This document shows, in pieces, positions 37,152-46,774 of a DNA stretch of 64,000 nt; position 1 is the first letter of the stretch, and each line of letters starts with the position of its first letter. The DNA comes from an uncultured Lachnospiraceae bacterium (lineage in GTDB: Bacteria; Bacillota; Clostridia; Lachnospirales; Lachnospiraceae), in assembly GCA_947089905.1 (NCBI GenBank), contig CAMUMG010000011.1, positions 1-64,000 of the forward strand, written 5' to 3'. The notes under the pieces are model-generated. The model worked only from the letters and a program-made list of their open reading frames with translations. It was not told the DNA's origin and did not search any database. A program made the translations under genes and the position numbers.

Positions 37152-37841
37152 TTACCCTGCTTGTGTTGCTTGAAGTCTAACTTGTTTTAATGCTTCTGCT
37201 ACTGGTGGAATACATAAAATAACCAGTGTAATTGCCCCTTCTACTCCAAGGTAAGAACCATTATATGCCAAAGAATAGATAGGTACACTCATGCCAGTTC
37301 CTTCTGCGTAAGATGCAAAAAAGAGAATTCCAGAAAGCCATGCAAATACCAGACGCCCAAGTACGCCTGCAATATAGCCAATCTGTAATCCATATTTTTT
37401 ATTGGAAAAAAATCCGGAAATACCTAATGCTCCAAATGCCAACGGGTAATCTACGATTAATTGGGGAATGGAATAAAAGATTGGAGAAAGTACAAATTGA
37501 AGCAATCCATAAGCGAATCCTGTCATTAACCCTGCTTTTGGTCCATACCAATAACCAATTAAAACGATAAATAGCATAGAAAATGGCGTAACAGAACCTC
37601 CTAATGGCATTTCAAAAAGTTTAATCATGGAAGTTACAATAGCAAGTGCCATAGCAACGGCAGAAAAAACAAGCTGATGAGTAGTAAATTTTTTTGAGCG
37701 GATTTGTTTTGGCTGAAGAAAAAGAGCGACTGCAATTAAAAGACAGATAAGTACGACGACAGTTAAAATTCCAATAGGTTTTAGTTGAAAGATGTCTTCA
37801 TTCCAACTATTTTTAGTGGGAAATGCAAAAAAGTTTTTCAT
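37152..37841 (-). CDS. thiT: Thiamine ECF transporter S component
   Basis: The 229-residue membrane protein is of the ThiT/YuaJ type. It binds thiamine and works with the shared EcfAAT module. KFTTHQLVFSAVAMALAIVTSMIKLFEMP and GGSVTPFSMLFIVLIGYWYGPKAG (only the ends matter: KLFEMP and GYWYGPKAG) are characteristic. AAGGAGG fixes ATG 37841. A TPP riboswitch lies upstream on the same strand. Confidence 0.92.
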   Translation of the reverse strand: MKNFFAFPTKNSWNEDIFQLKPIGILTVVVLICLLIAVALFLQPKQIRSKKFTTHQLVFSAVAMALAIVTSMIKLFEMPLGGSVTPFSMLFIVLIGYWYGPKAGLMTGFAYGLLQFVLSPIFYSIPQLIVDYPLAFGALGISGFFSNKKYGLQIGYIAGVLGRLVFAWLSGILFFASYAEGTGMSVPIYSLAYNGSYLGVEGAITLVILCIPPVAEALKQVRLQATQAG

Positions 37842-37902
37842 AAAAAAATCCTCCTTATGTATTGCTTCGGAGGGAACTACGATCTTATTACAAGATATAT
37901 AA

Positions 37903-37979
37903 TTGCTTCCTTCCGCCGGTATTATCCGGATCAAGTAATAAGGGTCGGCAAGAATGCCTCTCAGCGTAGAGCTCCCCTA
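37903..37979 (-). promoter_or_regulatory. TPP riboswitch
   Basis: Read on the minus strand, the sequence contains CTGAGAGGC, then GACCCTT, TTGATCCGGATAATACCGG and CGGAAGGAAGC. This order and these bases match the conserved THI-box core. It controls the downstream thiT gene, and thiamine pyrophosphate should lower expression. The expression platform lies in 37842-37902, where CGAAGCAAT repeats part of the aptamer's 3' arm. Confidence 0.95.
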
Positions 37980-38059
37980 GCATGAAATATAAATAAAAAT
38001 TTATCGATTTTTAGTATAACAGAAAAATAAAAAAAGTCAAGTGAAAGAATATATGTTTT

Positions 38060-38078
38060 CAGGACAAACATTGTCCTG
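38060..38078. repeat. Short hairpin
   Basis: CAGGACAA and TTGTCCTG form a perfect 8-bp stem with a 3-nt loop in the gap left of the integrase remnant. No strong T-run follows. Confidence 0.5.
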
Positions 38079-38090
38079 TATAATTTTTAT

Positions 38091-38112
38091 CACGACAAAC
38101 GCATGAATTTTT
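38091..38112. repeat. Second copy of the CACGACAAACGCA motif
   Basis: CACGACAAACGCATGAAT matches 34007-34024 at 17 of 18 positions, in the same orientation. It lies 200 bases past the 3' end of the integrase remnant, where an attachment site would be expected. The rest of 38113-38311 is AT-rich with no gene. Confidence 0.5.
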
Positions 38113-38311
38113 ATTAATATATCTTAAAAATAAAAATATTTTACTTACTTATAATGGGATTTAGTGGTAAAATAAAAATATTATAAGTTACTTTTAAAAG
38201 TTAATAGTTTTATATGATACGAAACCATATAGAAATCGTTTATTTATGGGGATTTAGCAGGATGTAAATAATTACAAACGATACTTTACTAATAACACAA
38301 TAATAACACAG

Positions 38312-39405
38312 TTATGGGAGTTTTTGAATCCACTCTCGTAACTGTTCTACTGTTTTATGGATATAAACTTTGTTATCTAAAGTTTTAGAAGTATGCCCCA
38401 TTAAACGATCCTGAATGACTTCTGGAGTACCAATGTCACTTAACCAAGAAGCAAAGGTGTGCCGACAGTCATGTAAGGTATATCTTTGAGATAATTTATA
38501 ACGAGTACATACAGCATGAAAACGTTTTTTTATATTAACATAGGGTAGAGGAGTCGTACCAGATGTAAAGAAATAGTTTCCAGACTGAGAATAAAAATAA
38601 TGCACAAATTCCTGAATAAAGGGATGGATCGGTAGGATTCTATCTTTTCCAGCGGCTGTCTTTTTTCCACCCGTCATAGTAAGATCAGGAAAGGAAATCG
38701 CTGTTTTAGGAAGTTCAGTCAGTTCAGTTGCTCTCTATCCAGTATATAAGTAAATAAAAATCATTTTAACATCATCATCGTCAGTATGCTTGCGTAATAT
38801 ATCAATATCACTCTCTAAAAAACGAATTCCATGTTCATCATCCTCTGGAATCTCAATTTTCACACCTTGAGAGGCATTGATTCGAGTGATTCCCGCACGA
38901 GCAACGAAGTTATACATTTGATGAAACAGAGAAACGATAAGTTCTAAAGAAGCATGTTTGAGGGTACACTGGTTTACGGTACGCTGTAAATCGACGGTAG
39001 TCAGATCCAAGAATCTTTTGGATGGAGAGCAGCTACATTGTTAAAGGCAGTCGTCGTACTGTTTCGAGAGGAAGAAGAATAGGAGCGTTTGGAATGTTCA
39101 TATTTATCCACAAAGAACGCCTGATAGACCTCCTCAAACGTAATATTTCTATTTTGGAGATTATAGGGTTCTTTATGATACTCCATTAGAGCTTCCATCG
39201 CTGTGATGCGATCTGGATATGTTCCTAGACAGTCATATATGTAATTCCCTTTTTCCGATAGTTTTGGATTTACACCAACCCAATAAAGATTACGACGGTT
39301 TCCAGATAAAACACGAATAGTTCCATAGCCATTTGGTAACTTCATTTCTTGATGACGATGCTTTCTTCGATTCCGTTTCCTAGATGTTTTCGGCTGTAAT
39401 TTCAT
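38312..39405 (-). pseudogene. Tyrosine recombinase/integrase, broken
   Basis: Three pieces make one integrase. The N-terminal arm (39405-39001) has KLPNGYGTIRVLSGNRR and the SAM-like start. The middle piece (to 38735) has VNQCTLKHASLELIVSLFHQ. The catalytic piece (38737-38312) has RATELTEL, HDCRHTFASWL, LMGHTS and the VYIH tyrosine. A one-base frameshift lies near 39001-39020. At 38735-38737 a TAG replaces the Trp codon expected in YTGWRATEL. The middle and last pieces are in one frame. This was the integrase of a phage or integrative element and is now inactive. Confidence 0.9.
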
Positions 39406-39498
39406 GATCCTTTCAAACTCTCTTTCTCGATATTTTGTACAGGTTCATTATAATCGTTTGATATTATTATTTCAATTCTTTTTCTTAATAGACAACTA

Positions 39499-39520
39499 GC
39501 GGCAGAGTACTCCACCGCTT
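39499..39520. terminator. Hairpin downstream of hicB
   Basis: AGCGG and CCGCT pair around a short loop, with a TTTT run on the plus side, in the 123-base gap between hicB and the integrase remnant. Terminator strength is uncertain. Confidence 0.35.
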
Positions 39521-39528
39521 TTGTGTTC

Positions 39529-39927
39529 CTACCGACTTTGAATTTTGAGTTCATTTTTTAATGCAGCAGTTAAAATAGCCGAAAAATTTATTCCTGCCTT
39601 TTCTGCCTCAAAATTAAGCCATGAAGGTATCGTACAATTCTTTTTTACTGCCTTTAAGTCGTTTTTTCTACGATATTCACTAAAATCAACGTCTACCAGT
39701 GTTACAATATCGGTTTTTGAATTTGTCTTTACCTCAGAAATGACAGTTGGCTCTGGTAAGGATTCGCCATCATCTTCTAGATCAATTCCAACAACACCGA
39801 TTGCATCTCTGGCCATTTCGATTGCCTCAGCGATATTTTCTCCCTGTGTGTTAATCTCGAAGTCAGGAATATATACTACAATAAATTTTTCTCCTTGTGA
39901 CAAAATAACTGGATATGCTTTTTTCAT
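39529..39927 (-). CDS. hicB: HicB-family antitoxin
   Basis: The 132-residue protein has the HicB partial RNase-H-like fold (AYPVILSQGEKFIVVYIPDFEINTQGENIAEAIEMARDAIG, seen as YIPDF and AEAIEMA) and a C-terminal DNA-binding helix region. It neutralises HicA and autoregulates the pair. hicA lies 59 bases upstream on the same strand, the usual order. Confidence 0.85.
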   Translation of the reverse strand: MKKAYPVILSQGEKFIVVYIPDFEINTQGENIAEAIEMARDAIGVVGIDLEDDGESLPEPTVISEVKTNSKTDIVTLVDVDFSEYRRKNDLKAVKKNCTIPSWLNFEAEKAGINFSAILTAALKNELKIQSR

Positions 39928-39986
39928 TCTGAATAACCTCCTAATATAATGTACTCTACTTTATTTTTATCTTATAAATAGTGGAC

Positions 39987-40160
39987 TTATTTCAGCCCAT
40001 TCCGTTTAATAATTGCCTTTGCCAGATCTTCATCGGTTTCCTTATGTCTTACAACACTTTCTCTTTTTCCATCTTTCTCATAAACATCATGATTTCCACC
40101 ATGTCGTTTAAATTTCCATCCGTTCTTTTCCAAAAGTTTGATCAGATCTTTTGTTTTCAT
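39987..40160 (-). CDS. hicA: HicA-family mRNA interferase toxin
   Basis: The 57-residue protein starts MKTKDLIKLLEKNGWKFKR, followed by HGGNHDVYEKDGK with the conserved catalytic Gly-x-His and a basic end. HicA cleaves mRNA. AAGGAGG precedes ATG 40160. With hicB it forms a complete toxin-antitoxin pair that may stabilise this island. Confidence 0.9.
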   Translation of the reverse strand: MKTKDLIKLLEKNGWKFKRHGGNHDVYEKDGKRESVVRHKETDEDLAKAIIKRNGLK

Positions 40161-40237
40161 TTGATTTCCTCCTTATAGTTGTAATTATACGCCTATTATG
40201 CGCATTAATCAATCCCTAAATTAAAATTTCTTCAAAA

Positions 40238-40265
40238 AAATAATAGGAAAGAGTTCCTATTATTT
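40238..40265. terminator. Perfect 12-bp hairpin upstream of hicA
   Basis: AAATAATAGGAA and TTCCTATTATTT pair around AGAG. It probably isolates hicAB from the truncated GIY-YIG gene. A second hairpin (CTTCCTCT/AGAGGAAA) lies near 40342-40368. Confidence 0.65.
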
Positions 40266-40404
40266 AATCATATAGATATCTATTCCTTTACATAATTGCT
40301 TTATATTATCATTTGCATTCTCACTTTTTAAAATAAAAAAGCTTCCTCTTTTATGGATAGAGGAAACTTTTTGAGTAGGTATTTATTATTCTAAAATTGT
40401 ATTT

Positions 40405-40767
40405 TTATATATTTACGGATTCTTGGCGTATTTTTTGACTGATTCTAAATTGTCCAGTCTCTGGAATATCTATAAATTCTACTGTTTTGTCATAATTTTC
40501 ACGAATAACTTTTTTTATTTCATCAAGAGTTACTCTAAAAAATTCTCTACGATGATTCACCATATTCAACTTTTTATCTTCAAAGGCTCGATGAAGTACT
40601 GCCTCTAAAGCAGGAGCATTGTCCGAAAATATCATACCATGAACATCAAAGTTAAAAGGAACAGAAGCATTTCCAAATTCATCTATTCTATCCTGTAGCT
40701 CAAGTCGTCTTGTCATACCGATTTTATAAATGTTTTCACCAAATACTCCGATATTAGACATATACAT
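40405..40767 (-). pseudogene. GIY-YIG (T5orf172/DUF4041-type) protein, N-terminally truncated
   Basis: The 120 residues match the C-terminal nuclease-like domain of larger proteins: SNIGVFGENIYKIGMTRRLELQDRIDEFG, then ALEAVLHRAFEDKK and NHRREFFRV. The expected N-terminal coiled-coil domain is missing, and the frame begins right at the domain. The remnant lies just beyond hsdS on the same strand, as often seen in restriction islands. Confidence 0.65.
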
Positions 40768-40824
40768 AATCTATTTTTATATTAGTATAAACAGGAATAT
40801 TAGCCTTTAAACTCTTTTATACAC

Positions 40825-42126
40825 TTAATTTTTAAATCCAACTTGTCCATTCATTAGTAAGGGTAATAAAAAATCTCGTAATGACGCAAGTTCCTCATTC
40901 TCCAATCTATTTTCTTGAATTGCATCAAAAAATTTTCTGACTTTATCATTATATCTTTTTATTGTATTGAAATTAGGTATAATTATTGGATAGTCTTTAC
41001 AGAGCATATCAAACAAAAGATTTTTTATTCCTGTTGTTTTTCCTTCATATTTAAAAAATATGCCATTATCATATAATTTACACCATAAAATATAAAACCA
41101 ATACATAAACTTAGTATCTATCAAACTAATTGCTTTACAGAAATTTGATGTGATAAGTTCATTTTTAAATCTTGTTAGAGTAATATCATTTATATAACAA
41201 ATCCTTCCTGTCGATTGCGTTGGACTTCCACCTGAAATTTCTATAACTAAATCTCCATCTGTTAATATCTTATGAATATTTCTTTCATTAATAAATCTTT
41301 CGGGTGCTTCTAATTTAGCCATTCCACATATGGAAGGAAAATCGGCTCCTCTTAAACAAGTAACCTTTTTTGTATATTTATCCCCTTTGGTTTCCTTTCC
41401 CCAATCTCCACCTTTATCCTGCATAATAAAATCATTTAATTTTCCTACTTGCCACTTTTCTGGGATTTTTCTTTTTAATTCTTCATTCCAAACCATTTTT
41501 CCACCAGAAGATTTATAAGGTTTTCCATCTTCATCTGAAAATTCAAACTGCAAAAACCAATAGTCATAAATGGTTTTCGCCGCTAATTCTAATTCTGCAT
41601 TAATTTTATTATTATTTTCAATTTTTGAATCAATGGCATCCAGTAAACTTGCTATCTTATCTTGAATCTCTCTTTTTGGTATATCTAACAGAATATTATT
41701 CATTAGTTTAGTATTTAAAGAAGGCATTGTAACACCTACAGAGATATTAAGCACTATCTTCTTAAAATCTTCAAGTTTAAAATAGAAAGAGAGGTATCTA
41801 GGATTAATTTTTGTTTTGTCACATCTTACTCGCAAACAGCGTCCTGAAAACAGCCATCCTTCTTGCTCTTTTTTTACGTATACACTTTTATCAATCGAGC
41901 CTACTCTACTAAATACAATATCTCCTTCTTTTAATAAGAATTTCGATAAGCGTTCAGTATCTTTTTCTGATATAAGAGGCAAATTTTGTTTTGTAAATCC
42001 AGTATCACCCAAATGCTCTACTGTTACAATAGGTGTTCCCTGTTCAACATAATCTGATTCATGTAATTGGCTACCAAATGGACCGGTTTGTGATTCTGCT
42101 ATATCTCCTAATAAACACTTACTCAT
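40825..42126 (-). CDS. hsdS: Type I restriction-modification specificity subunit
   Basis: The 433-residue protein has two target-recognition halves. The first begins LGDIAESQTGPFGSQLHESDY, and the second follows KIPEKWQVGKLNDFIMQDKGGD. Helical spacers near residues 155-190 and at the C-terminus (ENEELASLRDFLLPLLMNGQV) complete the HsdS layout. It sets the DNA target of the methyltransferase. It overlaps hsdM by 8 bases. The reading frame is intact. Confidence 0.92.
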   Translation of the reverse strand: MSKCLLGDIAESQTGPFGSQLHESDYVEQGTPIVTVEHLGDTGFTKQNLPLISEKDTERLSKFLLKEGDIVFSRVGSIDKSVYVKKEQEGWLFSGRCLRVRCDKTKINPRYLSFYFKLEDFKKIVLNISVGVTMPSLNTKLMNNILLDIPKREIQDKIASLLDAIDSKIENNNKINAELELAAKTIYDYWFLQFEFSDEDGKPYKSSGGKMVWNEELKRKIPEKWQVGKLNDFIMQDKGGDWGKETKGDKYTKKVTCLRGADFPSICGMAKLEAPERFINERNIHKILTDGDLVIEISGGSPTQSTGRICYINDITLTRFKNELITSNFCKAISLIDTKFMYWFYILWCKLYDNGIFFKYEGKTTGIKNLLFDMLCKDYPIIIPNFNTIKRYNDKVRKFFDAIQENRLENEELASLRDFLLPLLMNGQVGFKN

Positions 42127-43792
42127 ACTTTAATTCCCCCAATCTTTGCTTTATCTCATCTTCCAAAGATTTCCCTTCCGAAAAGAGTTTTTCAAGATTT
42201 GAAGAGTATGTTGCCATCTTCTGATTAAATTCATCCTCTGTAAGTTCTACAAATTTAATTTTTACTTCAAAGTACTGTCCAGCCGATAAAGAATAATTTT
42301 TCTCTATAATTTGCTCATAAGTAACAGATACGCTAAAATCTTCAATCACTTCCTGATTAATAAAAGTATCTTCTATTTTCTTCACCTCATCAAGGCGTAA
42401 GACAGTTTTTTGATTCTTTCCTTCTTTTCTCTTTTCGCCTAGTTTAGACGCATCAATAAGTATGATATTTCCCTCCTTATTAGATTTATCTATAAAAAGG
42501 ACTGATACATTCGTTCCTGTATTTGCAAAGATATTTGAAGGCATAGAAATTACACCTTTAAGCCAGTGCTTATCCACGATTGTCTGGCGTATTGTTTTTT
42601 CAAGACCTGACTGTGCTGTAATAAAGCCTGTTGGTACAACAATAGCTGCCTTTCCATTTTCTTTTAAACTCCAAAGGATATGTTGGATAAAGCATAAGTA
42701 TACTCCCATCGATTCTTTCTTCTTATCTGGGATCTTGGGTATTCCTGCAAAAAACCTCTTTATTCCATTCCTTATTTCGGAATCTTCCCACTTCTGTTCA
42801 ATAGTATTTCTGGTAGAAGAGAAATCCATTTTAAACGGAGGATTTGATGTAATATAATCAAACTGCTTTATACCTGAACTGGGATCATGAGCTATTTTAT
42901 AATGTGCAGGTGTTTCTAATGTATCTCCCTCAATGATATTGTCCAGACTATTTGTAAGTCCGTTAAGCAACATATTAATTCTAAGAAATCTGGATGACTT
43001 ACCAGAAATATCTTGTGTATAAACTTGTGCTTTATTTCCGAAGCTTCCTTTATCTAAAGCATTAGCAAGATGAAGTACCAACGATCCAGAGCCAGCCGAT
43101 GGATCATATACATCATAAATATTATCTTCTACAGGTGACATTTTAACTAGGATCTTTGCAATAATAGCAGAAATAGCTTGGGGAGTAAAGTATTCTGCAT
43201 ATACACCACTGGCAACATTATAGTCTTTAATTAGATGTTCAAATATAGCACTATAGAAGTCAAAATTGTTTTTAAATGCTTCTCCAAAGTCAAATTTATC
43301 CTGACTGATGATTCCAAAAATATTCTTAGCAAAATTATTTCTCTTAGATGCTTCTACGTTTTCTGTAACTCTAGTAAAAAGTGGCTTTCTTCCACCATCT
43401 GCTGTATCAATACTAAACTCTTCATTTTCTGGATAATTAGAGATTCTTTCTAACGCATCATCAAAAAGTTTATAAAAATCATTGTTTCCAACTTTATTGA
43501 TAAGACACTCAATCGTATCTTCATATTTAAACGCTACATCTTGTGAATATGTATCATAAAATCCTGCAAACGTATCTTCATCCTGAAGAACTTCTTCGAT
43601 ACACATATCCATTTCATTAGCAAAATCTTTCATATTTGCCATAAATTTATCATTTAAAAATTTATAAAGGAATACAGAAGTAATGATAACTTCCTCACTT
43701 GCCTGATTGGACAGTCCGTTAGTTTGGCAGAGTCCTTTCAGTTCATCAATCATCTGTTTTATTTTGTTCTCTAACGTAAAAATATTTGGCAT
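42119..43792 (-). CDS. hsdM: Type I restriction-modification DNA methyltransferase subunit
   Basis: This 557-residue adenine methyltransferase has an N-terminal helical domain, SAM motif I DPSAGSGSLVLHLA and catalytic motif IV NPPF in FDYITSNPPFKMDFS. Motifs, length and frame look normal. With HsdS it should still methylate its target, although the restriction subunit is ruined. Confidence 0.95.
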   Translation of the reverse strand: MPNIFTLENKIKQMIDELKGLCQTNGLSNQASEEVIITSVFLYKFLNDKFMANMKDFANEMDMCIEEVLQDEDTFAGFYDTYSQDVAFKYEDTIECLINKVGNNDFYKLFDDALERISNYPENEEFSIDTADGGRKPLFTRVTENVEASKRNNFAKNIFGIISQDKFDFGEAFKNNFDFYSAIFEHLIKDYNVASGVYAEYFTPQAISAIIAKILVKMSPVEDNIYDVYDPSAGSGSLVLHLANALDKGSFGNKAQVYTQDISGKSSRFLRINMLLNGLTNSLDNIIEGDTLETPAHYKIAHDPSSGIKQFDYITSNPPFKMDFSSTRNTIEQKWEDSEIRNGIKRFFAGIPKIPDKKKESMGVYLCFIQHILWSLKENGKAAIVVPTGFITAQSGLEKTIRQTIVDKHWLKGVISMPSNIFANTGTNVSVLFIDKSNKEGNIILIDASKLGEKRKEGKNQKTVLRLDEVKKIEDTFINQEVIEDFSVSVTYEQIIEKNYSLSAGQYFEVKIKFVELTEDEFNQKMATYSSNLEKLFSEGKSLEDEIKQRLGELKYE

Positions 43793-43804
43793 TTGTAAAG
43801 TCTC

Positions 43805-45927
43805 CTATTTGAATAACTGTATGTTGGTGTATAAATCGTTAAGTAACTGTATATAAAATCCTTTAATTTTTGTATATAACTTTTTCTTTAAAAGAGTTTT
43901 AGTTGCCTTGAATTTTATGGAGTCAACAAAATTCTTTCTTCCCTGAATTGCCACAATTTCTTTATCTAAAGCATCTTCTATGAAATTATATATGATAACC
44001 AAAGTTCTTTCAACCACTGATTTATCGACTGGATATATTTCTATAGCATTTTGATAAGTTTTCACAAAGGCATAGTTACCACCATAAATTTTGGATAATC
44101 TTTCATTTTCATAATTGATATTTCTTGCCCTTTCAAGGGCTTCTAAAAGTTCATCGGTGATAGAATCTAAATCGTTTAAATCTGAAATAGATAAGTCATT
44201 AAAAACCTTTTGTAAAAGCTCATCTAGTTTCCTGATTTTAATATCACTTTTATTTTTGTTCTTCTTTATCTCATTTTGAATATCCCTTACAACCGTTGAA
44301 AATCGTTGAAACTTAGGATTATCTTGTGTCATCTGTCCGAGATCCATTATAACAATTTTCACTTTTATAAATTCATACAGAATCTCCACTATTTCCTCAT
44401 TTGAAATAACATCCATCATATTAACAGTATTTTGAGAAAGATTTATGAAATCAATTCTTTCCTGTGTTAATCGTAAAAGCTTCTTATTCTTGTCGGAATC
44501 AATCTGTGCTAGATAGTCCATAGCTCCTGAAAGAATAAATTCTGTTTGGCACTCTTTAATACCATTTAAAAGTCTTCTAATTTTAAACAGTACTTCTTTA
44601 TTGTAAAAAGTCAGTTGCCTTGAAAAGTGTTCCAGATTATCTGTTGTAATAACATCTTCAAGTTCCTTTACATACTTGTGGTATTTTTTATTAATATCCT
44701 CTTTATCAATCACCAGTCCAGAAAGAGAGCCTTCATTTTCTCCATTTTCATTAAAGTCTGCTTCAAGTTCCTTTATTTACAATTAATAGTTTTTAGTCCT
44801 CTGTTAGTAAATTCAATATTGGCTTGTGTAAGCAGATCAAGTCTGTCTACTACAAAAAAGAATCTGGTACTAATGTTTTTCTTGGCATAATAATCTTTGA
44901 TAATACGATTAGAAAAGGCGGCTATTGCTGTTTTTCCAGATCCTTGTGTATGCTAAATAATGCCGCCTTTACCACCCGCATCTAATCTTTCAATAATTTT
45001 TCTAGTAGCAAAGAACTGTGGATAACGCATAATATGCTTCTCTGGAATCTGACTACTAATAAACATGATTCCATATTGTAGAAAATACAAAAACCGTTCC
45101 TTATCAAATACGGAGGTCACAAAACTATTACATGGAGTAGTTGTTTTTAGGTTTTCAGCAAACTCTGGTGTATCTGTTTCTGCTGGATTATATCCACAGT
45201 CTTTCATTATGAATTTGATTGTATCTATATCAATATCTTTATATGGATAGGTTAAATGATACTTTTCATCATCTTCTCGAAAAAATGAAAAGTTAGTATT
45301 ATTTCCATTTGGTGTTGTGTAAAATGAACCAGCCTTTATATTGTCTGTATCTTCATTTTCTTTATAATCCATATTATTAGAAAAAGAAACAAACTGAATC
45401 AGATTGAAGAATTTTTTATAATCTGGATTCTGCAATCTTTGGTTTATCATTCTATCAAATTCTTTCTGTATACCACCATCGTTATTCGGTTTCTTTACTT
45501 CCAAAAATGCAAGTGGCATACCATTAACCAAAATATTTATGTCTGGTCTGAAAGAACCTTCTTCTGTTCCTTCCACTATACTAAATGGTAATTCATCCAC
45601 TACTGCAAAATCATTCTTTGTAATATCCACAAAGTCAATCAGTTTCACTTTACCCTGTGGATTAATAAGCCAATTATAAAATTCTTTTCCCAAATCATTA
45701 TTCTTTAGTACATTATAAATATCTGTAATAATGATCTTTATCTCATCATAAGTAAAATTTCTTTCGTTAATAGCTTCAAGTGCAGGCTTAAATCTGTTTA
45801 CAAAAATTTTTGTCTTAAAATCTATATCAATGTCATCTGCCTTTAGTGACTGATAATGATAGTTCAGTCTTAAAAATTGAATAGTAGCTGGAACCTTCAC
45901 TCTAGTATCTTCATTGAATGTTGACAT
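43805..45927 (-). pseudogene. hsdR: Type I restriction subunit hsdR, nonsense mutation and internal deletion
   Basis: The N-terminal 324 residues (45927-44953) include the nuclease core RPDINILVNGMPLAFLEVKKP. The frame then meets TAG where GIIWHTQGSGKT is expected. The Walker A region and about 60 more helicase residues continue in frame to about 44780. There the sequence jumps directly to the C-terminal helical domain (44713-43805, from KELEADFNENGENEG). Most of the helicase is deleted. A short reading frame ending at the hsdR ATG (KLEDKIGEIE) may be the tail of another truncated gene. Confidence 0.9.
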
Positions 45928-46059
45928 TTATTCTATTTCTCCTATTTTATCTTCAAGTTTTTCCATATCCTTTATTATGATAATCGCTTTTTAGTAAGCT
46001 CATACTTTCCCCTTTTCCCTCAACCAAAAACAACAAGTTATCATCTTTTAATTGTTTAA

Positions 46060-46089
46060 AAAAAGCGACATCGTAATCAGTCGCTTTTT
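46060..46089. terminator. Terminator next to the CRISPR trailer end
   Basis: AAAAAGCGAC and GTCGCTTTTT form a perfect 10-bp stem with a 10-nt loop and T or A runs on both sides. It would stop transcription coming leftward out of the array. Confidence 0.8.
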
Positions 46090-46098
46090 GGTCTTCTT

Positions 46099-46461
46099 AT
46101 TTCATTCATACACTCCATACAGAGTGTGACTTGAACATCTTGCGTCATAAAGGGATTATTTATTATTTCAATCCACACCCCATGCGGAGTGTGACAGCTA
46201 GTCGTCTGGAGGATAATAAAATTTTGATGATTTCAACCCACACATCCCATACGGAGTGTGACTTTCAAGAAATTTTTTATAAGCTTCGTTATTCTATTTC
46301 AACCCACACACCCCATGCGGAGTGTGACCATACCTCTCAATTTGTCCCCACATATCCACACCAATTTCAACCCACACACCCCATACGGAGTGTGACCAGG
46401 ATACCGTTGGAAAGGCTCTGGATTGGAAATTTCAACCCACACACCCCATACGGAGTGTGAC
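46099..46461 (-). CRISPR. Six-repeat CRISPR array, type I-C-like, no cas genes
   Basis: Repeats begin ATTTCAACCCACACACC and end CGGAGTGTGAC on the plus strand, 33 bases in full. Starts are 46099, 46165, 46230, 46296, 46364 and 46429. Spacers are 46131-46164, 46196-46229, 46263-46295, 46329-46363 and 46397-46428 (32-35 bases). Read on the minus strand the repeat runs GTCACACTCC...GGGTTGAAAT, the type I-C pattern. The two leftmost repeats are degenerate and shortened (32 and 31 bases), so the trailer is on the left and the leader on the right. Confidence 0.95.
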
Positions 46462-46774
46462 TGCAAAACTATACAAAAAAGTTTATTTATTTTGTACAAT
46501 TTCTACTATAACTCTTTTAACGACTAATTACAACCATTAATTTCTTTTTTTAGATAATAATTTTAGTATTAATTAAGTGTATTTTTTCGCGAATCTCCTA
46601 AAGTTTTTATGATCACTTCAAGTTCGCGTTTTTTTTGAAAAAATAGAGATGCCGAAAACCCGCATAAAATAAGGCTTTTCACAGGCAGTTAAAACAACTT
46701 TTCGCTAAATTCGGATTTTATCGCGAAGTTATGAATGAAAAATATACTAAAATAATCAATACTAATACATGTAA
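46462..46774. other. CRISPR leader side and non-coding stretch with TTCGCG motifs
   Basis: This 313-base stretch has no gene. The part next to the array should be the leader. Further right are several related motifs: TTCGCGAA near 46587, TTCGCG near 46622, TTTTCGCTAAATTCGG near 46698 and TATCGCGAAG near 46719. They may be binding sites or origin repeats of the following element. No cas2/cas1 remnant is visible. Confidence 0.4.

Noticed and set aside
43805..44713. A separate helical gene between hsdM and hsdR
   Set aside because: Its frame continues upstream into the C-terminal domain expected for HsdR, and its start would be an internal GTG. It is the tail of the broken hsdR.
38735..44955. 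Reassignment of TAG to Trp in this genome
   Set aside because: Many intact genes in the window end in TAG, and only two broken genes in a decaying island show it in place of Trp.
46131..46460. Protein-coding frame across the CRISPR array
   Set aside because: The frame exists only because the repeats lack stops in that phase. The regular repeat and spacer structure explains the sequence.
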